From positions 248,001 through 312,000 of the forward strand of contig CANNDL010000003.1 of the NCBI GenBank assembly GCA_947503435.1: DNA of 64,000 bases. Direction: 5' to 3'. The position numbers were made by a program, and so were the translations under genes. How positions within the stretch are numbered: position 1 is the first letter of the stretch; each line of letters starts with the position of its first letter. The stretch is from an uncultured Kangiella sp. (GTDB lineage: Bacteria > Pseudomonadota > Gammaproteobacteria > Enterobacterales > Kangiellaceae). The notes under the pieces were generated by a model. It did no database searches. It saw only the letters and a list, made by a program, of their open reading frames with translations, and was not told the origin of the DNA. Shown here piece after piece: positions 26,737 through 35,916 of the stretch.

Positions 26737-28080
26737 ATGACAAAAATAGAATCGATTAAAGGAAAATTTTCACAAAGCATCTCATTTAAATTAATAGTCA
26801 TTGCATTTCTATTATTGTTACTTCAGATCCCATTGTCCTATATGCGTGGGCTGATTTACGAAAGACAATCTATGCAATCTCAGGCACAAGAAGATATTAG
26901 TAGCCGGTGGGGTGGCTCTCAGCATATAGGCGCACCGATGGCGACAGTACAGTATAAAAAAATGGTACACACGGACAACTCAAAAGAGCAAAATAGTAAG
27001 GTCAATTATCAATATCAAGATCATATTTTAAGTCGACAGTTTAATGCTGATATTAGCTTGGGTGCCGAAAAACGCTACTTAGGTATCTACCAGGTTCCGA
27101 TATTTACAGCCAAAGCCTCACTTTCTGGAACCATTGAAATTGAACCAGCACTTCATTTTGGGCAGGTAGATAACTGGTCTGTACAAACCATCTTCATACC
27201 AATTAAAGAAATGCGTGGAGTAAAAAGTATCGATAAATTATTAATTAACAATCAAGAAGTTAAGCTTTCTCAACATCAAAAAACCATAAAGGGACTAACT
27301 GGAATTAGTTTAAGACTCGATCATTTATCACAAACTAGAACACTAAACTACCAAATCGGTTTAACTTTATCTGGTTCAGATCAGATTGATATACTGCCTT
27401 TAGCCGGTCAATCTAAAATTTCTATGAAGTCCAACTGGGACTCACCTTCTTTTATCGGGAATTTTCTACCTGAAAAAAGAGTCATTAATAAAGATGGATT
27501 CCAAGCATCTTGGCTAGTTAACGGATTAAACCATAATTTTGGTCGTGTTCTTAAGGGCGAAAAAAGCTACTCAATTATAAACTCTCCATCTAGTTTTGGT
27601 GTAAAAATAATAATCCCAGCAAATACTTACCAAGTTAATGAGCGAACAGTGAAATATGGTTTATTGATTATGCTATTAACTTTTGCAGGGTTCTTTTTAG
27701 CTGAAATGTTTTTTAAACTAAAATTACATCCTTTTCAATATATTCTGATAGGTTTTGCACTAAGTGTTTTCTTTTTATTACTGTTAGCGCTATCCGAGTA
27801 TTTAAAATTTAGTTGGGCATATTTAATATCTGCAATATCGATTATTAGTTTAATCAGTGGCTATTGTTCTGTAGTTTTAAAACAGAGAACTAGAGGAGCT
27901 TATACAGGAGTGTTATTTTCAATGCTTTATGGTTTTATCTATATCATGGTTCGAGCGGAACAAATATCTTTATTAATGGGCGCCATTGGCGTTTGGTTTT
28001 TCCTAGCCGCAGTTATGTTCCTTACTCGAAGAATTGATTGGTATGCTATTAATTCGAGTGAGGAAGCTGAAAATCACTAG
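26737..28080 (+). CDS. creD: CreD family inner membrane protein
   Basis: The 447-residue protein has the CreD layout: one N-terminal membrane helix (FKLIVIAFLLLLLQIPLSYM), a large periplasmic domain (residues about 40-305) and five or six C-terminal helices. The segments RGLIYERQ and GYCSVVLKQRTRGAYTGVL with LYGFIYIMVRAEQ are typical. CreD is induced by the CreBC two-component system in enterobacteria and affects envelope integrity and beta-lactam response; no creBC genes are in the window. The function is poorly understood. A hairpin masks its ribosome binding site. Confidence 0.92.
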   Translation: MTKIESIKGKFSQSISFKLIVIAFLLLLLQIPLSYMRGLIYERQSMQSQAQEDISSRWGGSQHIGAPMATVQYKKMVHTDNSKEQNSKVNYQYQDHILSRQFNADISLGAEKRYLGIYQVPIFTAKASLSGTIEIEPALHFGQVDNWSVQTIFIPIKEMRGVKSIDKLLINNQEVKLSQHQKTIKGLTGISLRLDHLSQTRTLNYQIGLTLSGSDQIDILPLAGQSKISMKSNWDSPSFIGNFLPEKRVINKDGFQASWLVNGLNHNFGRVLKGEKSYSIINSPSSFGVKIIIPANTYQVNERTVKYGLLIMLLTFAGFFLAEMFFKLKLHPFQYILIGFALSVFFLLLLALSEYLKFSWAYLISAISIISLISGYCSVVLKQRTRGAYTGVLFSMLYGFIYIMVRAEQISLLMGAIGVWFFLAAVMFLTRRIDWYAINSSEEAENH

Positions 28081-28094
28081 CTCCATTAGCGGAG

Positions 28095-28128
28095 TTGCTC
28101 TAGGATATATCTATCTATCCTAGAGCAA
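28095..28128 (+). promoter_or_regulatory. Perfect 13-bp inverted repeat between creD and the DUF1272 gene
   Basis: TTGCTCTAGGATA (28095-28107) and TATCCTAGAGCAA (28116-28128) with an 8-nt loop. It ends 8 bases before the next ATG. The following bases (ATTTAGAC) are not a T run, so a terminator is only a weak possibility; attenuation or protein binding is an alternative. Confidence 0.5.
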
Positions 28129-28136
28129 ATTTAGAC

Positions 28137-28442
28137 ATGTTAAAACTTAAACCCTCTTGCGAGCATTGCGAGAAAGCCTTACTAGCCAATTCAAACGAAG
28201 CGATGATTTGCAGTTTCGAATGCACTTTTTGTCATGATTGTGTGAAAAATGTATTAAAAGACGTATGTCCTAATTGCGGTGGTAACTTTGTTCCACGTCC
28301 TATTCGCCCTAAAACAGAACATGTAGAAGGCGTTAGCTTAAAGCAATACCCTGCTTCGGGTGAAAAAGTTTATAAGCCAGTAGATGCTAACAAGCACCTC
28401 GATTTTGTACAGGCTGTTAAATCATTGAGCTCAAAAAGATAA
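28137..28442 (+). CDS. DUF1272 zinc-ribbon protein
   Basis: The 101-residue protein matches the DUF1272 family, whose N-terminus contains a chain of Cys pairs: SCEHCEK, ICSFECTFCHDC and CPNCGG. These probably bind two zinc ions in a RING-like fold. The C-terminal half is basic and unstructured. The function is unknown. It follows creD with a 56-bp gap containing a hairpin, and is convergent with hemJ. Confidence 0.88.
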   Translation: MLKLKPSCEHCEKALLANSNEAMICSFECTFCHDCVKNVLKDVCPNCGGNFVPRPIRPKTEHVEGVSLKQYPASGEKVYKPVDANKHLDFVQAVKSLSSKR

Positions 28443-28461
28443 GTGATTTTTTAACTAAAAA

Positions 28462-28881
28462 CTAAAATGGTCTGACAACCACTAAAATAATAATTGCGAT
28501 CAAAACTAATACCGGAAATTCGTTAAACCATCTAAAAAATACGTGATTTTTTTGGCAACGACCTTCTGAAAATTGTTTTTGAAAATGTCCGCAAATAAAG
28601 TGGTAAATAACTAAAATAGTAACTAAGAACATTTTGCCATGAAACCAACCAGCAGATTTAAAATAAGGCCAATTATAAGTAGTTAACCATACTCCAAATA
28701 TGACCGTTAAAATCATAAAAGGCGTAATAAAACGGTAGAGTTTACGCGCCATTAGATTCAACTGGTTAAAAGCCCCGTCATCTTCCGTCATGGCTAAATT
28801 GACAAAAATTCTTGGTAAATAAAATATTCCAGCAAACCAGCTGACCATAAAAATAATATGTAACGATTTAATCCAAAGCAT
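28462..28881 (-). CDS. hemJ: Protoporphyrinogen oxidase HemJ
   Basis: The 139-residue membrane protein has four helices. The first (KSLHIIFMVSWFAGIFYLPR) carries the conserved His of HemJ, and the third region (WFHGKMFLVTILVIYHFICG) carries the Lys and His typical of the family. HemJ oxidises protoporphyrinogen IX to protoporphyrin IX and is the form used by many gammaproteobacteria that lack HemG and HemY. It follows the ClC gene by 9 bp, so the two are probably cotranscribed. A distant similarity to CopD-type proteins is expected. Confidence 0.93.
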   Translation of the reverse strand: MLWIKSLHIIFMVSWFAGIFYLPRIFVNLAMTEDDGAFNQLNLMARKLYRFITPFMILTVIFGVWLTTYNWPYFKSAGWFHGKMFLVTILVIYHFICGHFQKQFSEGRCQKNHVFFRWFNEFPVLVLIAIIILVVVRPF

Positions 28882-28890
28882 TATGTACCT

Positions 28891-30681
28891 TTATGCGGTT
28901 TCTAATCGACTGCTATCTCTCTTTGCAAAAATATACTGATCAGTAATCATTTCTCTTGTGATGACACCATAGATTTTTTCTTTCTCATCAGCCGTTAAAC
29001 GGTAGACATAAGCTGCAGTAATTTTCCGTTGCTCCATTTTGTCGAATGTTTCTTCTAAGGTGGCTTGCAGATTAATGGAAATAATGTCCTGTCGATTAGC
29101 TGGAATCTCCATTAGATCAATAGCATTTCTATTTACCGATTCTTCCTCTTCTTCAACATTATCGCCTTGATTTAAGTCTAGTAAATAACGAGCCATATCA
29201 CTAGCTACCATCAGAGAAATGACTTGATCATCTTCCTTAATTAGAATCCAGCGCGGATTATCTTTAAGTATAATTTCCAATTCTAGAGGATCGCTCATTC
29301 GATTAGAAACGACAGTATTGCGTTGCATCACTCCAGCCACGCCAATACTGCGCAACACCTGTTTAATCGGGCTAACTTTTATCTCAAGTCCACGATCACC
29401 CATCTGCGTTTCCCAAAATGCGCGCTGCTTAAACACTTGAGAAACGACCATATTCGCGATAACAATTGAGAACATTCCAGGTAAGATAATGTTTGGATTA
29501 TTAGTTAATTCTAATAACGCAATTAAAGCGGCTAAAGGTGCCTGTAACACAGCGCTCATTAATGTACACATACCAATAATGGCGTAAAACCCTTCAAAGC
29601 TAGAATGCTCAGGGAAAAAGTAGCCTCCAAAATTACCCATAACTGCGCCCAACATAGCGCCCATAAATAAGGTAGGGCCTATCACTCCTCCCGGCAGCGA
29701 TAATCCCGAGCAAATAATCGTCGCCAAAAACTTGCCACCCAAAGCTATCACTAAGGTAATTAAAAATAGTTCGCCATGAATAGCGCTATTAACTGTGTCA
29801 TAACCTACTCCCATAACTTGAGGAGCACCTAACGCTATAACTCCGACGCAGATACCAGCCACGCTGGTTTTGACCCAAACAGGCCAAGCTCTACTAATTC
29901 GAGTAACCCGTCGAGTTAAATAGATAAAAGCGCTAGCAACAGTTCCACCAATAATTCCTACCAGTAAAAAATAAGGCATTTCCCATAAAGACTGCACATC
30001 TAAATGAGATGGCACATCAAAGGCAGGGGCAGTACCGAAAGCCCACTGAGTTAGCACCGCACCTGCAACCGAAGCCAAAATAATCGGAATAAAGCTGGCA
30101 ACAGCATATTCCATAACAATGATTTCCATGGCAAAAATTACGCCCGCCAATGGGGTATTGAAACTGGCAGAAATTGCTGCCGCACAACCACATCCCACTA
30201 GAATACGAGTGCTATTATTAGGGAGTTTTAATTTGCGACCAAGCCATGATCCCGAAGTAGAGCCAAGATGAATTCCAGGACCTTCTCGACCAACCGACTG
30301 ACCAGAAGCAATGGTTAGGCCACCAATAAAAAACTGCGCCACTGCGTTTTTAACTGGTAAGTTTCCTTGGTGGTAGTTAAGACGCTCTAAGACATGAGCA
30401 ACCCCTACTTGACGAGTTTCCGGAGCTAAGCGATGTAGAATAAATCCAACTAATAAACCACCTACTGTTGGAAGTAACAGCCTAAACCACCATTCCATGT
30501 TTTCAAAGTCAGTATCGCTACCTTCTTCTATCGCCCATAGGACTAAACTGGACTCAGTGAACCATCTAAATAAAACATTTGAACCGCCAGCTAATATTCC
30601 GCAAATCAAACCAATAACCGCCATTAACGCCAAAGCATCAAAGCCACCAAGTTTTAATCGTAAGCGATCAATTAAGGTCAT
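28891..30681 (-). CDS. ClC family chloride channel/transporter with CBS domains
   Basis: The 596-residue protein has about ten membrane helices with ClC motifs: GREGPGIHLGSTSG (with the gating Glu), SLPGGVIGPTLFMGAMLG and the loop VGVAHVLERL in the position of the GSGIP motif, which is therefore degenerate. Two CBS domains occupy residues from about 435 (MQRNTVVSNRMSDPLELEII and the segment ending EKIYGVITREM). It exchanges or conducts chloride or another anion across the inner membrane, and the CBS pair usually binds adenine nucleotides. The altered first selectivity motif suggests that the ion preference may differ from E. coli ClcA. Confidence 0.93.
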   Translation of the reverse strand: MTLIDRLRLKLGGFDALALMAVIGLICGILAGGSNVLFRWFTESSLVLWAIEEGSDTDFENMEWWFRLLLPTVGGLLVGFILHRLAPETRQVGVAHVLERLNYHQGNLPVKNAVAQFFIGGLTIASGQSVGREGPGIHLGSTSGSWLGRKLKLPNNSTRILVGCGCAAAISASFNTPLAGVIFAMEIIVMEYAVASFIPIILASVAGAVLTQWAFGTAPAFDVPSHLDVQSLWEMPYFLLVGIIGGTVASAFIYLTRRVTRISRAWPVWVKTSVAGICVGVIALGAPQVMGVGYDTVNSAIHGELFLITLVIALGGKFLATIICSGLSLPGGVIGPTLFMGAMLGAVMGNFGGYFFPEHSSFEGFYAIIGMCTLMSAVLQAPLAALIALLELTNNPNIILPGMFSIVIANMVVSQVFKQRAFWETQMGDRGLEIKVSPIKQVLRSIGVAGVMQRNTVVSNRMSDPLELEIILKDNPRWILIKEDDQVISLMVASDMARYLLDLNQGDNVEEEEESVNRNAIDLMEIPANRQDIISINLQATLEETFDKMEQRKITAAYVYRLTADEKEKIYGVITREMITDQYIFAKRDSSRLETA

Positions 30682-30736
30682 ATGTCACAGCTTGTTTATT
30701 AGCTAATTCCCTTGATTTGTATTTTTTGTTCTAATA

Positions 30737-30774
30737 GGCTTTATCTCAAAGCCATTCAAAACGTTTACGTTTTG
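30737..30774. promoter_or_regulatory. Two adjacent small inverted repeats in the divergent clc / DUF6776-like region
   Basis: GGCTTT (30737-30742) pairs with AAAGCC (30748-30753), and CAAAACG (30757-30763) pairs with CGTTTTG (30768-30774). They lie in the 190-bp region between divergent genes. They could be part of an operator region or a terminator-like element; I see no clear promoter there. Confidence 0.25.
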
Positions 30775-30871
30775 GCCACTAAGCATTAAATTAGCCATTA
30801 GATTCAATTAGTTACATAATAAGTAAATATGGCATCAAGAACAATTACTTTCACTTAAATAAGACCAAGAT

Positions 30872-31639
30872 ATGAGTCAAGACGACCACAAACCCGATTA
30901 TGTGATCCGAAAACGCCGATCCAACAACTGGTATTGGGCAGCGGCATTGCTAATTTTAGCGGCCTTAGTCGCAGCGTCAGCTATTGGCTACTGGCTTAAT
31001 CAAAAAAAATATGATTTTTCTGAAACTGCAGAACAGCAATTTCAGCAAGTACAGGACAGTCTAAAAGAAGCAAATGCCAGTGCGGTTCGCTGGCAACAGC
31101 AATACGAAGTTGAAAAAGCCATTAATGCTCAGCTCCGTCATCATACTTTTGATCTAGAATTAAAACTCCACAATCGAAACAAAGAAGTTCAAGCTTATCA
31201 GCGCATCTTTGATCCCGACTCTGTAGAATCAGGCTTGCAAATTGCCAATTTTAGTTGGGAACCCGTTAACTCGGAGCTTTTCCAATACCGCCTTATACTC
31301 ATACAAGCAAAACAGCAAACGGCAAATATTAGTGGCAAATACGAATTAAGCATTGTCGGCAGCCACGATGGTGAAGAGCGTGAAATAAACTTTGATGAGT
31401 TAGAATCTTTAACGGATAAAGATAGAAAATTTAAATTCAAATATATGGAAGTTAGAACTGGAAGCTTCACATTGCCAGCTAATTTCAAAACCAAATTTAT
31501 TCGGGTAGTTGTGACGAGCAGCGGACGTAATGGCAAGTCAATCATGCAAGATTATGACTGGCAACCTGCTTCTGCCCAACAAGAAAAAAATGAACAGCAA
31601 CTATCACCGGAACCAACTGATCCTATTGGAGGACATTAA
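30872..31639 (+). CDS. Membrane-anchored coiled-coil protein, DUF6776-like
   Basis: The 255-residue protein has a basic N-terminus (VIRKRRSNNWYW), one membrane helix (about residues 23-41), a coiled coil (about 50-105; QLRHHTFDLELKLHNRNKEV) and a periplasmic beta-rich domain containing LQIANFSWEPVNSELFQYRL. It resembles the family DUF6776, found next to bactofilin genes in gammaproteobacteria; that family name is from memory. The gene ends 3 bp before the bactofilin start, so the two are probably one unit, perhaps placing the bactofilin polymer at the membrane. Confidence 0.75.
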   Translation: MSQDDHKPDYVIRKRRSNNWYWAAALLILAALVAASAIGYWLNQKKYDFSETAEQQFQQVQDSLKEANASAVRWQQQYEVEKAINAQLRHHTFDLELKLHNRNKEVQAYQRIFDPDSVESGLQIANFSWEPVNSELFQYRLILIQAKQQTANISGKYELSIVGSHDGEEREINFDELESLTDKDRKFKFKYMEVRTGSFTLPANFKTKFIRVVVTSSGRNGKSIMQDYDWQPASAQQEKNEQQLSPEPTDPIGGH

Positions 31640-31642
31640 TTT

Positions 31643-32074
31643 ATGTGGGGCAACAAAAAGAAAGGTAATCAAATTGATACCATTATTGCTAAAGGCACTT
31701 GTGTAGAAGGTAACTTTAATATTGCTGGCAATCTATTTATCGACGGCGAAGTTAAGGGTGATATACGTAGCGACCACAGTCATGAAGCCATTGTATCGGT
31801 AGGTCTTAATGGCCAAATTAGCGGTGATCTTTATGCACCTTATGTAGTAGTTTTTGGCCACATCAAAGGTGATGTGCATGCCGCTGAGAAAGTCGAATTA
31901 AAACCGGGGGCTAAAGTTGAAGGCGATCTATATTACAAAGTGATTGAAATGAATGCTGGCTCAGAAGTAAATGGCAAAATGATTGCCATGGGAGAAAGCC
32001 CACAATTGGAACATCAAGCAGAAGCATCGGAAGCCCACCCTGATAACGAATACCATGTTGCCAAGCAACATTAG
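31643..32074 (+). CDS. Bactofilin (polymer-forming cytoskeletal protein)
   Basis: The 143-residue protein has the bactofilin beta-helix: repeated turns from IDTIIAKGTCVEGNFNIAGN to GDLYYKVIEMNAGSEVNG. Gly spacing follows the six-residue-per-strand pattern of the right-handed helix. The acidic C-terminal tail (about residues 115-143) is unstructured. Bactofilins form filaments without nucleotide and organise cell shape or envelope synthesis. It has a GGAGG ribosome binding site inside the end of the preceding gene. Confidence 0.95.
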   Translation: MWGNKKKGNQIDTIIAKGTCVEGNFNIAGNLFIDGEVKGDIRSDHSHEAIVSVGLNGQISGDLYAPYVVVFGHIKGDVHAAEKVELKPGAKVEGDLYYKVIEMNAGSEVNGKMIAMGESPQLEHQAEASEAHPDNEYHVAKQH

Positions 32075-32151
32075 TATTTTACTTGAAGGGATAGCGACTT
32101 ATCCCCATATCAGTTTATAATAGTCTTAAGTATTAAATGATTAGTTGATAT

Positions 32152-32478
32152 ATGTCCATAACGGTTACCGAAGCGGCTACTAGTAAAGTCCGCACTCTTA
32201 TTGAAGAAGAGGAAAACTTGGAATTAAAACTGCGGGTCTTTGTGACCGGCGGTGGTTGTTCCGGATTCCAATACGGATTTAGTTTCGATGAGAAGCAAAA
32301 AGATAACGATATGCTAATTGAGCAAGACGGCGTAACTGTACTTATTGATCATTTGAGCTTTCAATATTTAATGGGTTCTGAAATTGACTACACCGAAGGT
32401 TTACAAGGCTCGCGCTTCTTAATCAATAACCCAATGGCTAAGTCTACTTGTGGTTGTGGCAGCTCTTTTACGATCTAA
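32152..32478 (+). CDS. erpA: Iron-sulfur cluster insertion protein ErpA
   Basis: The 108-residue A-type carrier has the three conserved Cys residues: [10 protein letters not shown] and the C-terminal CGCGSSF. It receives Fe-S clusters from the Isc or Suf scaffold and inserts them into apo-proteins, including the IspG/IspH enzymes of isoprenoid synthesis. The erpA type is favoured over iscA because of position (often after a bactofilin) and the N-terminus [20 protein letters not shown], but the family members are close. Confidence 0.93.
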   Translation: MSITVTEAATSKVRTLIEEEENLELKLRVFVTGGGCSGFQYGFSFDEKQKDNDMLIEQDGVTVLIDHLSFQYLMGSEIDYTEGLQGSRFLINNPMAKSTCGCGSSFTI

Positions 32479-32579
32479 ATTGCAAAAAGCCAAACCCTTT
32501 TCTAAGACATTATCAAATCAATACTAATCGATCCTGTATTTTGAGCGATTATTTACTTCATGATCGCCTTAACTATTAC

Positions 32580-32591
32580 ATTATCGATAAT
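32580..32591. promoter_or_regulatory. 12-bp palindrome ATTATCGATAAT
   Basis: A perfect palindrome in the 187-bp gap between erpA and the next gene, 74 bases upstream of that gene's start. The length and symmetry suit a dimeric repressor site, but no regulator is identified. AT-rich 12-mers like this can occur by chance. Confidence 0.2.
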
Positions 32592-32665
32592 ACGGTTTTT
32601 TTACTTATGAAATCAAAGTGTTAAAATCGAATTTTGGTATTTTCATGTTAGGTATAAGGAATAAT

Positions 32666-32971
32666 ATGCCATTTGATATTTATCTAGATGAAGAAAGAGT
32701 CTTTATAGATCATCATGAAGAACACATGTTTGATTTGATCAATGAAGATGACAATTATCCTCAGTTAAACTGGATCTGGGAAGAGTTCTATAACGGGCCG
32801 GTAATATACCCAAACATTGCAAACGATCTTGTTCATGAGTTAATCGCACTTCGCCAACGAGTTGTACAAAACAAAGAATATAAATATCTTACCGTGCCAA
32901 TTGATAGAATAATGCCTTTACTAAGCAAGGCTTATAAAAGTGGCCAGCTACTTAATTGCATGAGTGACTAA
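32666..32971 (+). CDS. Hypothetical protein, acidic, 101 residues
   Basis: The start ATG at 32666 is favoured because TAAGGAATAAT precedes it; an upstream in-frame GTG at 32618 lacks a good ribosome binding site. The protein begins MPFDIYLDEERVFIDHHEEH and has no signal peptide or membrane helix. It is rich in Asp, Glu and aromatic residues (LNWIWEEFYNGPVIYPN) with a helical second half. I do not recognise a family or any catalytic motif. It is monocistronic between erpA and the rubredoxin terminator. Confidence 0.65.
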   Translation: MPFDIYLDEERVFIDHHEEHMFDLINEDDNYPQLNWIWEEFYNGPVIYPNIANDLVHELIALRQRVVQNKEYKYLTVPIDRIMPLLSKAYKSGQLLNCMSD

Positions 32972-33084
32972 CTTCCCAAAACTATACCTAACAATTCAAT
33001 TAACAATAGTTCTTTTGGTGCTGGACGCTACTAACATAACGCCCGTCATTTAGAAACTTAAAGCTGTGTAACTTGTAAATATAA

Positions 33085-33114
33085 AAAAGCCAGCTCAAAA
33101 AAGCTGGCTTTTAT
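33085..33114. terminator. Bidirectional terminator between the hypothetical gene and rubredoxin
   Basis: AAAAGCCAGCT and AGCTGGCTTTT form an 11-bp stem with a 6-nt loop. T runs follow on either strand, so it can serve both converging genes. Confidence 0.88.
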
Positions 33115-33126
33115 TAAAAGTCAAAC

Positions 33127-33315
33127 CTATAAAGATTTTTTTAGCTCATCCGTCATCAACTCAAAATCTTCCTTACCCACACCACAGTCTGGACAATACC
33201 AGTCTTCTGGAATATCTTCCCATTTAGTGCCCGGGGCTATGCCATCTTCTTCCCACCCCTCTTCTTCGTCATAAATATAGTCGCAAACCAAACAACGGTA
33301 TTTTTTAAATTCCAC
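33127..33315 (-). CDS. Rubredoxin
   Basis: The 62-residue protein has the two iron-binding pairs CLVCDYIY and CPDCGVGK. The loop [21 protein letters not shown] is typical of rubredoxin. I place the start at the GTG at 33315, which has GAGG six bases before it; an in-frame TTG at 33327 would overlap the Shine-Dalgarno. The function is one-electron transfer to partners such as alkane hydroxylase or oxygen/peroxide reductases, but no partner gene is adjacent. Confidence 0.95.
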   Translation of the reverse strand: MEFKKYRCLVCDYIYDEEEGWEEDGIAPGTKWEDIPEDWYCPDCGVGKEDFELMTDELKKSL

Positions 33316-33476
33316 AATAAACCTCAAATAAATCTGCCAATACTGGCTATCAGCCAGCGGTTATTCTAGTGTTTTTGGCCAGAATTTCCAGCCAAGTAAC
33401 TAAATATGACAACAAAAGATTAACTTCATGCTAAAATTATGTTCATTCTTAGCTGGCTAATATCTTTGGGTAAAAG

Positions 33477-34484
33477 ATGGATTTTCAAGGTAAGCACATA
33501 CTTTCCATAGAACAATTTGACCGCGATGCCGTTGAGCAAGTATTAGCCGTTGCTCGACAAATGACACCTTATGTCGAACGAAAGAAACGCTGTTCGGTAC
33601 TTGATGGTGCAGTACTTGCCAGCTTATTCTTCGAGCCGAGTACCCGTACTAGAGTAAGTTTCTCCAGTGCCTTTAATTTACTTGGCGGCAAAGTTATGGA
33701 AACCGTTGGTATGGGTGCTTCATCCTTAACCAAGGGCGAGTCTCTATTCGATACAGCACAAGTGATTTCTGGTTACGCGGACGCTATCGCTATGCGCCAC
33801 CCAGAGGCCTTCTCAGTAAGTCAGTTTGCCGATGGTGCTACGGTCCCCGTTTTAAATGGTGGCGATGGCTCCAATGAGCATCCTACTCAAGCATTACTGG
33901 ATACGTTCACTATATTTGATGAATTAAAACGCCTCGGCAAAAGCACTGACACAATAAAAGTAGCACTTGTCGGTGATTTAAAAAATGGCCGCACAGTTCA
34001 TTCTTTAAGCCGCATTTTAAGCTTGTTTCCCAATATTGATTTTACCTTTGTGTCACCCAGTGCTTTGGCCATGCCAGAAAAAATCATGAACGTCTGTGAT
34101 ACTCAAGGGCATCGCATTTCAGTCACTCAAGATTTATCCACGGGTCTACAAAATCAAGATGTTGTCTACATGACTCGGGTACAAGAAGAGCGCTTTGATA
34201 CTCAAGAAGAAGCCAATTTGTATCGTGGTAAATACCGTTTAACGCAAAGCATTTATGATCAATACTGCGATTCAAGCACAATCATTATGCACCCGCTTCC
34301 AAGAGACTCACGCCCAGAAGCAAACGAATTAAGTGATGATCTGAATAGAAACCCCAACTTAGCTATTTTCCGTCAATCCAACAACGGTGTGAAAGTGCGA
34401 ATGGCTCTTTTTGCTTTAGTGCTTGGTGTTGACCAACAATTGAAAAAACACGAAAGCGACGTCCAATGGTTCAGTCGTAAATAA
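33477..34484 (+). CDS. pyrB: Aspartate carbamoyltransferase catalytic chain
   Basis: The 335-residue enzyme condenses carbamoyl phosphate with aspartate in pyrimidine synthesis. Motifs: the carbamoyl-phosphate loop FFEPSTRTRVSF, the SLTKGESL loop with the Ser and Lys shared between subunits, HPTQALLDT, and the aspartate-binding MHPLPRDSR. Ornithine carbamoyltransferase is excluded by the last motif. No pyrI (regulatory chain) or pyrC-like partner follows within the window, so it may be unregulated or have its partner elsewhere. It starts 30 bp before hemL and is probably cotranscribed with it. Confidence 0.95.
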   Translation: MDFQGKHILSIEQFDRDAVEQVLAVARQMTPYVERKKRCSVLDGAVLASLFFEPSTRTRVSFSSAFNLLGGKVMETVGMGASSLTKGESLFDTAQVISGYADAIAMRHPEAFSVSQFADGATVPVLNGGDGSNEHPTQALLDTFTIFDELKRLGKSTDTIKVALVGDLKNGRTVHSLSRILSLFPNIDFTFVSPSALAMPEKIMNVCDTQGHRISVTQDLSTGLQNQDVVYMTRVQEERFDTQEEANLYRGKYRLTQSIYDQYCDSSTIIMHPLPRDSRPEANELSDDLNRNPNLAIFRQSNNGVKVRMALFALVLGVDQQLKKHESDVQWFSRK

Positions 34485-34513
34485 TCAAACAGAATACTTT
34501 TACCTAATCTCTT

Positions 34514-35791
34514 ATGAATAATTCAGAGCAACTTTTTACTCGCGCCCAAGCGCATATTCCGGGTGGCGTAAATTCACCGGTCCGAGCTTTTAATGGCGTA
34601 GGCGGCACACCAATATTTATCGACTCAGCCGATGGTGCCTACTTCACTTCAGCCGAAGGTCATCAATATTTAGATTATGTTGGCTCATGGGGCCCTATGA
34701 TATTAGGGCATAATCATCCGGCGATTAAAGAAGCGGTAATTAAAGCTGCCGAAAAAGGCTTAAGTTACGGCGCTCCAACGGAAATCGAAGCGGAAATGGC
34801 TGAAAAAATATGCTCATTAATCCCTTCGATTGAAATGGTAAGAATGGTTAATTCAGGGACCGAAGCCACAATGAGCGCTTTACGCTTAGCTCGCGGTTAT
34901 ACTGGGCGCGATAAATTTATCAAATTTGAAGGCTGTTATCACGGCCATGCCGACTGCCTATTGGTAAAAGCTGGCTCCGGTGCTTTAACTTTAGGCGAAC
35001 CAACCTCACCAGGGGTACCTGCTGACTTTGCCAAGCACACCTTAACTGCTGACTTTAATGATTTAGAATCTGTTAAGGCATTTTTTGAGCAATATCCAGA
35101 AGATATTTCGTCGATCATTGTTGAGCCTATCGCTGGCAATATGAATTGCATCCCTCCAGTTGCTGGTTTCTTGGAGGGCCTAAGAGAGCTTTGCAATCAA
35201 TATGGTGCGGTGCTTATTTTTGACGAAGTGATGACTGGGTTTAGAATGGGTGTTGCAGGAGCTCAAGGTTTTTACGGCATTACTCCCGATCTAACCTGCC
35301 TAGGTAAAGTCATCGGTGGCGGTATGCCAGTAGGTGCTTTTGGCGGCAAGAAAGAGATCATGCAACATATGGCTCCTATTGGGCCGGTTTACCAAGCAGG
35401 GACTCTTTCTGGTAACCCAATCGCCATGGCTGCAGGCTTAGCCGCCATGAATAAGATATCTAAAGACGACTTTTATCAGCCTCTATTTGATTACACCGAT
35501 AAACTCGTCGCTGGTATGCAATCAATTGCAAATGACAAGGGCATTGCATTCAGCACCAACCATGTGGGCTCTATGTTTGGTTACTTCTTTACCGAAACCC
35601 CCAAGATCACCAAATACTCAGAAGTAGCGGCTGGTGACATGGATTACTTCAAAGGTTTCTATCATAAGATGCTAGCTAATCGAGTCTATATGGCCCCCTC
35701 AGCTTTTGAGGCCGGCTTCGTTTCAAGTGAGCATTCTCAAAAAGAACTTGATATTACTCTTACAGCATTTAAAAAAGCCTTAGAAATCTAA
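34514..35791 (+). CDS. hemL: Glutamate-1-semialdehyde 2,1-aminomutase
   Basis: The 425-residue PLP enzyme makes 5-aminolevulinate from glutamate-1-semialdehyde, an early step of heme synthesis. The N-terminus [20 protein letters not shown], the segment [30 protein letters not shown] with the PLP-contacting Asp, and [16 protein letters not shown] with the Schiff-base Lys are all present. The stop codon lies inside the first arm of a strong terminator. It is the first gene of the C5 heme pathway in this window; hemE and hemJ lie elsewhere. Confidence 0.98.
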   Translation: MNNSEQLFTRAQAHIPGGVNSPVRAFNGVGGTPIFIDSADGAYFTSAEGHQYLDYVGSWGPMILGHNHPAIKEAVIKAAEKGLSYGAPTEIEAEMAEKICSLIPSIEMVRMVNSGTEATMSALRLARGYTGRDKFIKFEGCYHGHADCLLVKAGSGALTLGEPTSPGVPADFAKHTLTADFNDLESVKAFFEQYPEDISSIIVEPIAGNMNCIPPVAGFLEGLRELCNQYGAVLIFDEVMTGFRMGVAGAQGFYGITPDLTCLGKVIGGGMPVGAFGGKKEIMQHMAPIGPVYQAGTLSGNPIAMAAGLAAMNKISKDDFYQPLFDYTDKLVAGMQSIANDKGIAFSTNHVGSMFGYFFTETPKITKYSEVAAGDMDYFKGFYHKMLANRVYMAPSAFEAGFVSSEHSQKELDITLTAFKKALEI

Positions 35792-35801
35792 GGCTTTTTA
35801 T
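35773..35801 (+). terminator. Terminator overlapping the hemL stop codon
   Basis: AAAAGCCTTAGA and TCTAAGGCTTTT form a stem that begins in the last codons of hemL, with the stop codon in the loop-side of the right arm, followed by a T run. Confidence 0.88.
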
Positions 35802-35916
35802 TTTATTCAACTACCTCGACTTGGTGCTTCAAAGTATCAAAAGCTTACATATTCACTCAAAATCATGCATTTCGCCTCTAAATATCACTAAAATACACAA
35901 TTTTACATTTCAGGCT

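Noticed and set aside
32580-32591. 12-bp palindrome as a firm operator
   Set aside because: Kept only as a low-confidence note: AT-rich palindromes of this length arise by chance and nothing else supports a regulator site.
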